In this document: piece after piece, positions 47,301 to 55,083 of the stretch
Position numbering within the stretch: the stretch's first letter is position 1
Layout: every line of letters begins with the position of its first letter
DNA from: an uncultured Saprospiraceae bacterium
Lineage (GTDB): Bacteria > Bacteroidota > Bacteroidia > Chitinophagales > Saprospiraceae
Assembly (NCBI GenBank): GCA_938016265.1
Contig: CALLWB010000099.1
Coordinates: forward strand, 1-62,322
Length of the DNA stretch: 62,322 bases
Direction: 5' to 3'
Translations under genes and position numbers: made by a program
Notes under the pieces: generated by a model
Database searches by the model: none
What the model saw: the letters and a program-made list of their open reading frames with translations, nothing else
Told to the model about the DNA's origin: nothing

Positions 47301-49971
47301 TCCGTGGGACGACGACACCCAATCCAGAGAAGGCTCCACCATGTTGGCCTTCAGCTCAGACAGAGAGAAATACGAAGTTGGCGAAACCGTCACCTTAAGA
47401 ATACCAACGGGCAAAGAAGGCAGAGCACTCGTAACCATTGAAAACGGGTCAAAAGTAATCGAATCACATTGGGTGAATGCTAAAAAAGGAGAAACCAAAT
47501 TTAGCTTTTATGCCACAGAAGAAATGACGCCTACCATATATGCGCACGTAGCGTTATTGCAGCCGCACGGTCAAATGGACAATGATTTGCCAATTAGAAT
47601 GTATGGCGTAATTCCCATCAATATAGAAAATAAAGACAGTCGGATACAACCCGTATTGGACATGAAGGAAGTCTTAAAACCGGAAGAAACCTATACCGTG
47701 CAAGTCAAGGAGAAAGACGGGAAAGCAATGGCTTATACGATAGCAGTGGTCGATGATGGTCTGCTAGATCTCACCCGTTACAAAACGCCAAATCCATGGA
47801 GTGCTTTTTATGCTAGAGAAGCACTAGGCGTGCAAACTTGGGATATGTTTGATCATGTGCTAGGAGCCTACGGCGGTGATCTGGAACGGATACTTAGTGT
47901 AGGGGGTGACGAAGCGGTAAAACCAAGCAACGCTAAAAAAGCAAACCGCTTCAAACCAGTCGTAGCCTTCCTAGGACCTTATTACTTGAAACGAGGAGAA
48001 AAAGCGACGCACGAAATCAAAATGCCTAATTACGTTGGCTCTGTTCGAGCAATGGTCGTCGCCGCAAATCAAGGAGCTTATGGCAATGCTGAAAAAACAG
48101 TACCCGTCAGAAAACCGGTGATGGTTTTAGCAACCTTGCCAAGGGTACTTGGACCAACAGAGCTGGTGAAACTGCCAGTAACTGTATTCGCTATGGAAGA
48201 CAAAGTCAAGCAGGTCGATGTAAAACTAGAAGCCAACTCCATGTTTGAAATAGTAGGCGACCAATCAAAAACTGTCACTTTTTCTTCGCCCGACGAAAAA
48301 GTGGTCGAGTTTACCCTCAAAGTCAAAGAAGCATTAGGGATTGGAAGTGTCCGTGTAACCGCAACTGGAGCAGGAGAAACCTCTTACCAGGAAATTGAAC
48401 TAGACGTTCGAAATCCAAATCCAAAAGTCACCGACGTCGCAGCAAAACTAATAGACAAAGGAGAAAGCTGGAGTCAGGGATTTGATTTAGTTGGAATGAA
48501 GGGTACGAATACTGGAATCTTGGAAGTGTCAAATATACCGCCTATCAATATGGGACGTAGAATGAATTATTTGATCCGATATCCACATGGTTGCCTGGAG
48601 CAAACCACTTCAGCAGCATTCCCACAACTATATGCAGGGAAAATACTGGACCTAACCACTGCACAAAAAGAACAAGCAGAAGGCAATTTGAAGGCAGCCA
48701 TCACCAAACTTAAAAAGTTTCAACTTACTTCAGGTGGATTTGTGTATTGGCCGGGGAATTCTTATCCAAATTATTGGGGATCGACTTATGCTGGTCATTT
48801 TCTTTTTGAAGCAAAAAAACTAGGATACAATGTGCCTCAAAATTTGATCGACAACTGGATAAGTTACCAAAAGAAAACAGCTAGGAGCTGGTCGCCGGAA
48901 ACGTACCCTTATCGCTGGGGGTATAGAGGGAATGTGTTTTTACAGCAAGCCTATCGCTTGTATACACTCGCATTGGCCAACTCCCCGGAACTAGGAGCCA
49001 TGAACAGAATGAGAGAGATGAAGGACGTCAGTAGTACTGCAAAATGGAGGCTGGCAGCCGCCTACGCACTAGCAGGCAAACCTGAAATCGCCAAAGAAAT
49101 CATCCGAGGATTGTCTACAGAGGTAAAGCCGTATCGGGAATTGAGTTATACCTATGGTTCTGATCTTAGGGATCGGGCGATGATTTTGGAGACGTTGGTT
49201 TTATTGGATGACCGTAAGAAGGCCGCAGAGGTGATGAAGCAGATCTCTGATCAGCTGGGATCTGATCGCTGGCATTCGACGCAGACGGTGGCTTATTGTT
49301 TGTTGGCGATTGGTAAGTTTGTTGGGTCGGACGATTTGTCTAAAGGATTTAAATTTAACTATAAAATAGGCGATGCGGCTTCGGTAAATGCAGGGTCGGA
49401 TAAACCCGTTTTTCAAATTCCAATTGATGTCGATGGTACTGCCAATAAATCCATAAATGTGTCGAATGCTACGGATGGAATACTGTTTGCCCGGTTGATT
49501 TTGCAGGGACAGCCCGTAGTCGGTGATCAGACAGCCGCTTCTAATAAACTGACAATGGATGTCAATTATATGACGCTGGATGGCAAAAAGTTTGAACCGG
49601 GAAAAGTGGAGCAAGGGACTGATTTTATTGCAGAAGTGGTGATTTCGAATCCTGGTCTGTTTGGTCGGTACACGGAAATGGCACTTTCTCAGATATTCCC
49701 TTCAGGTTGGGAGATTCATAATACAAGAATGAATAATGTTGGGAATGCGTTGAAATCTTCTGTGCCGGAGTACCAGGACATTAGAGATGATCGGGTGTAC
49801 AATTATTTTGATATTCGTCCAGAAGCTAAGCATACGTATCATGTGCAATTGAACGCTGCTTATCAGGGCCGGTATTACTTGCCATCTACCTATTGTGAGT
49901 CGATGTACGATAATACGATTAATGCCAGAAAACCTGGTCAATGGGTAGAGGTAGTTGGTCCGTCTGAATAG
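44374..49971 (+). CDS. Bacterial alpha-2-macroglobulin lipoprotein with thioester
   Basis: An 1865-residue lipoprotein. The signal peptide ends ILLFTAC (Cys28). Macroglobulin-like domains follow, including GFIYGERGVWRPGDSIYLTF, a strong MG family landmark. A Tyr/Pro-rich insert lies at about 485-520. The thioester motif is Cys1407-Leu-Glu-Gln1410 within YPHGCLEQTTSAAFPQLY, followed by the alpha-helical thioester domain (about 1410-1660). It is the kind of protease-trapping envelope protein that is partnered with PBP1C in many bacteria. Here PBP1C follows two genes later. Confidence 0.95.
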   Translation: MTHTVSSFFKNPPFYYVLIASILLFTACDNNKSIEYPKMDPNFSSFIYAYTSGVISKADPIIIKFNDAVIETSKIGEEDEDNVITFRPSIRGKAIWEDTKTLRFTPTDHLPEKTEFLAKVKVNKIYKEVPSNLNTFEFVFKTREQYFSVNFDGLVTPDVANLKAQQFKGKVVTADIVNNLDLEKVLEFSQPGNNNLTIKWQHSLNQLEHPFVINNVNRSDKASKINLSWNGNPIGVKIKDGKEIEVPAFGDFKVLEARVVQEEEQYIYVNFSDPLLKSQDLEGLVKIVGANSTNLKYVVDGNELRVYPSKRIQGKRKVNFLPGIQNSERYKMINKSAWDLSFESVKPELKLVGKGIIMPGSEGLIFPFEAVSLKAVDVEIFKIFQNNILQFLQDNNYEGDYNLYRVGRVVHQEKVSLEEINPNASSDSWTQYALDLSKMINRDPGAIYQVRIGFKKEYSAFKCEGESTDNDLAFAGDDNHLEDGEFKSFWNRGYRYYRYPGYKYQHRKDPCYPPYYQPDNFIRRNVLASNIGIIAKRGTDGSMMVAVTDITTAQPISGAKIEFFDYQQQSIGEFSTDTEGLLSTVLKRKPFVAVVSRGDEKGYLKLEDGTSLSLSKFDVSGQQVYKGLKGFIYGERGVWRPGDSIYLTFIVEDKNGTLPGNHPVTFEFFDPRGQLQQKQTKSLHVNNMYSFKTATTADAPTGIWRANIKVGGASFSKSVRVETVKPNRLKIDIDFGKEELQVEDTNLKGKLQVNWLHGAPAKNVRTEIKLEMKPINTYFKSYKEFEFDDPARSFKVEPQTIFDDKVNEKGATTFESKLSTGDAAPGKVKVFFTSRAFENGGDFSSDNFSMTYNPYSAYTGIRIPKNKYNSKRFNINENNDVEFVVVDKDGKPMANKTVKVGVYRVTWRWWWDRSRDNQSNYASSDHVNALKSASITTNSKGVATWSVKPETWGRYLVRACDPTTGHCTGDYAYSGSPWDDDTQSREGSTMLAFSSDREKYEVGETVTLRIPTGKEGRALVTIENGSKVIESHWVNAKKGETKFSFYATEEMTPTIYAHVALLQPHGQMDNDLPIRMYGVIPINIENKDSRIQPVLDMKEVLKPEETYTVQVKEKDGKAMAYTIAVVDDGLLDLTRYKTPNPWSAFYAREALGVQTWDMFDHVLGAYGGDLERILSVGGDEAVKPSNAKKANRFKPVVAFLGPYYLKRGEKATHEIKMPNYVGSVRAMVVAANQGAYGNAEKTVPVRKPVMVLATLPRVLGPTELVKLPVTVFAMEDKVKQVDVKLEANSMFEIVGDQSKTVTFSSPDEKVVEFTLKVKEALGIGSVRVTATGAGETSYQEIELDVRNPNPKVTDVAAKLIDKGESWSQGFDLVGMKGTNTGILEVSNIPPINMGRRMNYLIRYPHGCLEQTTSAAFPQLYAGKILDLTTAQKEQAEGNLKAAITKLKKFQLTSGGFVYWPGNSYPNYWGSTYAGHFLFEAKKLGYNVPQNLIDNWISYQKKTARSWSPETYPYRWGYRGNVFLQQAYRLYTLALANSPELGAMNRMREMKDVSSTAKWRLAAAYALAGKPEIAKEIIRGLSTEVKPYRELSYTYGSDLRDRAMILETLVLLDDRKKAAEVMKQISDQLGSDRWHSTQTVAYCLLAIGKFVGSDDLSKGFKFNYKIGDAASVNAGSDKPVFQIPIDVDGTANKSINVSNATDGILFARLILQGQPVVGDQTAASNKLTMDVNYMTLDGKKFEPGKVEQGTDFIAEVVISNPGLFGRYTEMALSQIFPSGWEIHNTRMNNVGNALKSSVPEYQDIRDDRVYNYFDIRPEAKHTYHVQLNAAYQGRYYLPSTYCESMYDNTINARKPGQWVEVVGPSE

Positions 49972-50028
49972 TTTTTGTGTTGTTTTTTGATACTTGGAAT
50001 CTGTTAATGTTATAAATCGCCCTCAAAT

Positions 50029-51111
50029 TTGAATCGATATTTTAAAATGAATTTTTGTATGCTGCTTGTCGCCCTTCTGCTAGGAGGGTGCAAGCAGGAT
50101 ACAACCATTCAGGCGCCCGTGAGTTTAATCGGTATACAAGATTCTTTTGAATTACTAGACAAAACCACTGCCGCGACCAGAATAACACAAGATACCAAAG
50201 AGGGTTTTTTCCAAAAGGTAAACAAAACAGACCTGAGAATTCAACTAAAACTCCAAGAAACCGACAATACTACAAAAGACGATTTGCTGGTCGCCTACAA
50301 AAAACTGCTAGAAAACAATTGCGCTACATTCAACGAAAGTGAACAAAAATATGTCTTGCAAACACTAGCAACCGCCAAACAATTGGCCGACAAAATCAAT
50401 CCTGCATTTTGCCGAAACCCCATTCAGCTCATCAAGTACACAGGAGACAATTACGGAAAAGGAACCTATTATACCAGAGAAAACCGAATCATTCTGCCAG
50501 CAGATAAACTGAAAGAAAAAAACAGAAATCCAACCGCATTTTTGGAAACGATGCTCCACGAAATTTTTCATATTTATTCGAGATACCATCAAGCAGAACG
50601 AGAAAGGTTGTACCGTTTAATTGGGTTCGAACCAGTAACCGGAGATATAAAAATGCCAATAGATTTAAATCAACGATTGTTAATAAATCCTGATGGGATG
50701 AATATTAATTATGCTATAAATCTAACCGATGAACAAGCAAGAACCTTCAAAGCCATTCCTATAATTTACAGCATGAACCTTGGCCACAATCCAAAGAAAA
50801 CCACGTTTTTGAACCACCTTAGTTTTGACCTTTTTGAAATAGAACCTCAGGAAAGAAATTGGAAGGTAAAAACCAATGAAACAAAATACCTCAGCTCGAT
50901 TTTTTCACTAAAAAATACTGGATTCCATGAACAAATTGGAAGCAATACCGATTATGTTATTCATCCAGACGAGGTATTGGCAGACAATTTTGCTTTACTA
51001 GCACTTTCAAAAAAAGACCCCTCTTCCCTAGAAGAACTATCAAAGGAAGGCGTCGAATTATTAAATAAAATAGAAACGATACTTTCGGTTGAAAAAAAGA
51101 ATTCAAAATAG
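50029..51111 (+). CDS. HExxH metalloprotease-like lipoprotein
   Basis: A 360-residue lipoprotein. The TTG at 50029 gives MNRYFKMNFCMLLVALLLGGC, with a positively charged signal region, and is preferred; an ATG at 50047 is an alternative lacking that charge. The zinc motif HEIFH lies in MLHEIFHIYSRYH, and a downstream HPDEVLADNFALLAL could supply the third ligand. I do not recognise a specific peptidase family. It sits between the alpha-2-macroglobulin and PBP1C genes, overlapping the latter by 23 nt, so it may belong to this envelope-protection unit. Confidence 0.75.
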   Translation: MNRYFKMNFCMLLVALLLGGCKQDTTIQAPVSLIGIQDSFELLDKTTAATRITQDTKEGFFQKVNKTDLRIQLKLQETDNTTKDDLLVAYKKLLENNCATFNESEQKYVLQTLATAKQLADKINPAFCRNPIQLIKYTGDNYGKGTYYTRENRIILPADKLKEKNRNPTAFLETMLHEIFHIYSRYHQAERERLYRLIGFEPVTGDIKMPIDLNQRLLINPDGMNINYAINLTDEQARTFKAIPIIYSMNLGHNPKKTTFLNHLSFDLFEIEPQERNWKVKTNETKYLSSIFSLKNTGFHEQIGSNTDYVIHPDEVLADNFALLALSKKDPSSLEELSKEGVELLNKIETILSVEKKNSK

Positions 51112-53506
51112 CATCCAGTTTTTATTTGTCCGTCATCGGCGCAAGACACTTTTTGTCCTAGGGATTTCCTTGGTGGCGTATTGGTTCTGTTTGCCCCGTC
51201 CGTTGTTTGATGCACCGACGAGTATGGTCATTGAAGACAAAGCCGGCCATTTACTTGGCGCGCGGATCGCAAAAGATGGGCAATGGCGATTTCCGTATCA
51301 GCAGAAGATCCCAGAAAAATTTGAGGAAGCATTATTGGAGTTTGAAGATCGACGGTTTTATTATCATCCGGGGATTGATCCTTTCGGAATTGGCCGCGCT
51401 ATTCAACAGAATGTAAAAAACGGTAAAATCGTAAGCGGTGGCAGCACCCTGACAATGCAAGTAATGCGAATGGCAAGAGGCAAAAAGTCCAGATCTGTTT
51501 TTAACAAGTTACTAGAAGCAATAATGGCTACCCGATTGGAAATCGGCCATTCGAAAAAGGAGATCTTAGCATTCTATGCTTCCAATGCGCCTTTTGGTGG
51601 GAATGTGGTTGGTTTGGATGCGGCCTCTTGGCGGTATTTTGGTAAACAGCCTGCGCTGCTATCTTGGGGAGAAGCGGCCATGCTGGCAGTATTGCCCAAC
51701 AGTCCTTCGTTGGTCCATCCAGGAAGAAACCGAGCGAAATTGCTAGCTAAACGAAATCGACTACTAGACCGACTTCAAGAAGCAGGCAAAATAGATAAAC
51801 TAACTTGCGAACTCGCAAAAGAAGAACCCTTACCCAAAAAACCACTGCCACTTCCTAGGCTTGCTCCGCACTTGCTAGATCGTGCATACGCAGAGCAGTT
51901 CGCCGGAAAGAAAGGAGAGGTCACCCGCCTAAAAACAACCATCGATAAATTCAAACAAATTCAAGTAGCAGATGTCGTGCATCAACACAACAAAAATCTA
52001 AAAGACAACGGCATCCATAATCTAGCAGCAATTATCATCGAAGTAGAAACAGGGGATGTTCTTGCGTATGTTGGAAATGTCTTGAAACAAGGGAGCACAG
52101 AACATGGGCATGAGGTCGATATCATTCGTGCACCGCGCAGTACAGGCAGTATTATAAAACCGTTACTTTATGCATTGATGAATCAGGAAGGGGAGTTGTT
52201 GCCTCAAAATCTGGTGTCAGATATTCCTACGAATATGGGAAGTTTTCAACCTAAAAATTTTAGTTCTACTTATGATGGGGCGGTGTCTGCTCAAAAGTCT
52301 TTGTCCCGCTCTTTGAATGTGCCGACGGTAAAATTGCTAGGGCAATACGGACTGGAGAAATTTCATTACGAAATAAAAAAAGCAGGATTGACCACCATCA
52401 ATAAATCGCCGGATCATTATGGATTGCCCTTGATATTGGGAGGCGCTGAAGTAAATTTGTTGGATGTTACGAATGTATATGCGTGTATGGCTAGAAGCCT
52501 AGGCCATTTTTATGAGTTTAATAGTCGGTACGATCCGCATGATTTTCGAGCTCCGAATTATGTCTTTGGGAATAAAGCTCCAAAAACTCCAGAAAGAAAA
52601 CTTTTGAAAGAAGCACCAAGGATCAGCGCCGCTGCCACTTGGTTGACTTTCGCAGCCATGCAGGAAGTGGAACGTCCAAACTCTGAAGGCTCCTGGGAGT
52701 TTTTTGATTCCTCTCATCAAATTGCTTGGAAAACAGGGACGAGCTTTGGATTTCGGGATGCCTGGGCAATTGGCGTCACGCCCAAATACGCGGTTGGTGT
52801 TTGGGTAGGCAATGCGGACGGAGAAGGGCGTCCTGGGTTAGTTGGTGTCAAGGCGGCAGCGCCTGTTTTGTTTGAGTTGTTTGACTTACTGCCAGAGTCA
52901 GAGTGGTTTGAACAGCCATATGATGAAATGGTACGGATCCCTGTCTGCAAAAAGAGTGGCTTCCGTGCTAAAGATTTGTGTGCTGAGCAGGATTCCGTCT
53001 GGATAACGACTAGTGGACTAAAAACAAAAAGCTGTCCCTATCACAAAATGGTACACCTCGATCAATCGACCAAATTTCAAGTACACAGTGATTGCGAATC
53101 TCCTGCAAATATGATCCACCAACCCTGGTTTGTGCTACCTCCTGTTGAGGAACATTATTATAAAAAAAGACACCCCAACTACGATATCCTGCCGCCTTTT
53201 CGTGAAGATTGCCTCCTGACCATTGCTACCACAGAAAATCAACCCATGCAGTTGATTTATCCTAAAGAGGTGTCAAAAATTTATATCCCAAAAGACCTTG
53301 ACGGAAAAAAGAGTAGAACGGTTTTTAAAGTGGCCCATCGCCAGCCCACAAAAGTAGTCCACTGGCATGTAGACAATCAGTACGCTGGCTCCACCACCAA
53401 CTTCCATCAGATGGAATTGAACCCTGAACCTGGCAAGCATTTATTGACGTTGGTTGATCAGGAAGGGCATCGGTTGGAGCAGTCTTTTGAGATTTTGACG
53501 AAGTAA
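51089..53506 (+). CDS. pbpC: Penicillin-binding protein 1C (bifunctional transglycosylase/transpeptidase)
   Basis: An 805-residue protein with a TTG start inside the preceding gene. Residues about 22-35 form the single membrane anchor. The GT51 domain carries EDRRFYYHPGIDP (Glu86) and GGSTLTMQ (117-124). The transpeptidase has SIIK (354-357), SLN (408-410) and KTG (548-550). A C-terminal BiPBP_C-like domain (about 710-805) is typical of PBP1C. It completes peptidoglycan synthesis and is often encoded with alpha-2-macroglobulin proteins, as here. Confidence 0.95.
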   Translation: MKKRIQNSIQFLFVRHRRKTLFVLGISLVAYWFCLPRPLFDAPTSMVIEDKAGHLLGARIAKDGQWRFPYQQKIPEKFEEALLEFEDRRFYYHPGIDPFGIGRAIQQNVKNGKIVSGGSTLTMQVMRMARGKKSRSVFNKLLEAIMATRLEIGHSKKEILAFYASNAPFGGNVVGLDAASWRYFGKQPALLSWGEAAMLAVLPNSPSLVHPGRNRAKLLAKRNRLLDRLQEAGKIDKLTCELAKEEPLPKKPLPLPRLAPHLLDRAYAEQFAGKKGEVTRLKTTIDKFKQIQVADVVHQHNKNLKDNGIHNLAAIIIEVETGDVLAYVGNVLKQGSTEHGHEVDIIRAPRSTGSIIKPLLYALMNQEGELLPQNLVSDIPTNMGSFQPKNFSSTYDGAVSAQKSLSRSLNVPTVKLLGQYGLEKFHYEIKKAGLTTINKSPDHYGLPLILGGAEVNLLDVTNVYACMARSLGHFYEFNSRYDPHDFRAPNYVFGNKAPKTPERKLLKEAPRISAAATWLTFAAMQEVERPNSEGSWEFFDSSHQIAWKTGTSFGFRDAWAIGVTPKYAVGVWVGNADGEGRPGLVGVKAAAPVLFELFDLLPESEWFEQPYDEMVRIPVCKKSGFRAKDLCAEQDSVWITTSGLKTKSCPYHKMVHLDQSTKFQVHSDCESPANMIHQPWFVLPPVEEHYYKKRHPNYDILPPFREDCLLTIATTENQPMQLIYPKEVSKIYIPKDLDGKKSRTVFKVAHRQPTKVVHWHVDNQYAGSTTNFHQMELNPEPGKHLLTLVDQEGHRLEQSFEILTK

Positions 53507-53600
53507 GGATTGAGGAGAATGATCTCGCTAGAATCGGTGAAGTTGTTAGAATTGGACTAGAATTATGGATATTAAAATAAAATATCACCATGTTTCCAAT

Positions 53601-54872
53601 CTAAAACTCAACAACATTAACCTCCTGCCAATCAATCCCTACAGAATTCTGTACTTGCTCGTCATACGCCTTTCCGGCATCAAATCTGACTCCATCCTCA
53701 ATAGGGCGTGGATTCTCCACATTAATCTGACCAATATTCAACAATTGTTGGATCTCAATAACCTCTAGCGCTCCCTGCTGTTTTAGAGTGATTTCAGAGT
53801 CCAACACCACTTCTTTCGGAAACCATTTACCGGCATAAAATTGATTGCGAATTGACACATCTCGTTCGATATTATCTATGGTAAATCCAGCTAAAGTTTT
53901 GATCAATAAATTTATCATTGCAGGCACTTTTAGTGTTTCGTTGTAATCTACTGCGACAATCGCTAGGTCACTATAATCAAGATAAATGCTTCCCTTGTAA
54001 TACGTTTTTTCTATTTTTCTTTTATTGTAAAAATCAATAGCAATGAGGTCACGTCCTTGAAAATGGGTTTCTTTTCCAAAGGCAAAAATAATTTTTTTGA
54101 AGTTCTTTTCTTTGAAAAACTCAAGAGAAGTTAATCGTTGTGCTTCCTTTAAAATGCCATTTGGCCCAGTACCTGTCATGTCAGAGATATTGACGTTGGA
54201 ACCTGTGTCTATTGATTCATTTTTGTTTTCAGTGGATGTGCCGGCCTCTATTTTGTCCTTGCCTTCCAATTTTTTTGCCTTTTTATTTAGTTTTTTGTTT
54301 TCTTCCAGAATAGAAGAATAAACCCCTTGTTCTTCTTCTCGATACAAATACAATTGATTTTCTGTAGGCATGGAATCCACTTGATAGTTTCCATAATAAG
54401 AACCAAAGACCGCTTCTTTCAGCTTAAAACCTTCACTTTTGTCATTGACAACGGAAGAACGTTCAGCAAAAAAAGATTGCGTTTCAAAAGGAATATCAGC
54501 AATCAAGCTCGGATATTTTGCTAGCGCTTGTTTAATGTACTCTAAAGGAGATAAAGAACGAACCACAATTTGAGGCAAATCTATTCCATAAGGTATTAAG
54601 TAAATTTTAAGGTCTGTTGCTTGCGTCAAATTTATCAATGTATCCAAATACCCCAAGCAACTAATTTGTATAGAATTTTGGCCCTCCTTTAGTTGGATTT
54701 CAAATACTCCATTTTCATTTGTCATTGTACCCGAGGAGGTATTGGGTATTGCTATAGAGGCATAAGCTAAAGGAACGTTTGAGTTTTTATTGAATACCGT
54801 ACCATTTATCATTTGTTGGGCAGACGCTAGTAACGGGATTAGGAGTACAAGCAATAGTAGGATCTTCTTCAT
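53601..54872 (-). CDS. Carboxypeptidase-regulatory-like domain secreted protein
   Basis: A 423-residue protein with a signal peptide (about 1-18). A carboxypeptidase-regulatory-like beta-sandwich (about 20-100; INGTVFNKNSNVPLAYASIAI ... TNENGVFEI) is followed by a region with an Asp/Asn/Glu-rich linker (about 190-230) and a beta-rich C-terminal part. The N-terminal domain is characteristic of TonB-linked and surface proteins of Bacteroidota. Its function is not clear. It is convergent with pbpC. Confidence 0.75.
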   Translation of the reverse strand: MKKILLLLVLLIPLLASAQQMINGTVFNKNSNVPLAYASIAIPNTSSGTMTNENGVFEIQLKEGQNSIQISCLGYLDTLINLTQATDLKIYLIPYGIDLPQIVVRSLSPLEYIKQALAKYPSLIADIPFETQSFFAERSSVVNDKSEGFKLKEAVFGSYYGNYQVDSMPTENQLYLYREEEQGVYSSILEENKKLNKKAKKLEGKDKIEAGTSTENKNESIDTGSNVNISDMTGTGPNGILKEAQRLTSLEFFKEKNFKKIIFAFGKETHFQGRDLIAIDFYNKRKIEKTYYKGSIYLDYSDLAIVAVDYNETLKVPAMINLLIKTLAGFTIDNIERDVSIRNQFYAGKWFPKEVVLDSEITLKQQGALEVIEIQQLLNIGQINVENPRPIEDGVRFDAGKAYDEQVQNSVGIDWQEVNVVEF

Positions 54873-55083
54873 GTTTAATTTTTCAGAATTGGTTTTTGGT
54901 AAAACGTTTGTCAGTAGAAATATGTTACAGCAAATTCGTATTTATGGAAATAATTCCTTCACGCCCTTGAAGAGTTTGAATGTGGTCTGACTTTCGACAA
55001 TTCAAAAAGGGATGGAACCGCGACGGGGGATCTTCCAGCGCGATAAACTTTGTACCTCTGCGTTTTAATTACCTTCAAAAAAT
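54873..55083. other. Intergenic region with decayed repeat
   Basis: Includes GATCTTCCAGCGCGATAAAC and ACCTCTGCGTTTTAA, similar in tone to the repeats at 14784-15041 and 30204-30255. No ORF or hairpin of note. Confidence 0.3.
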
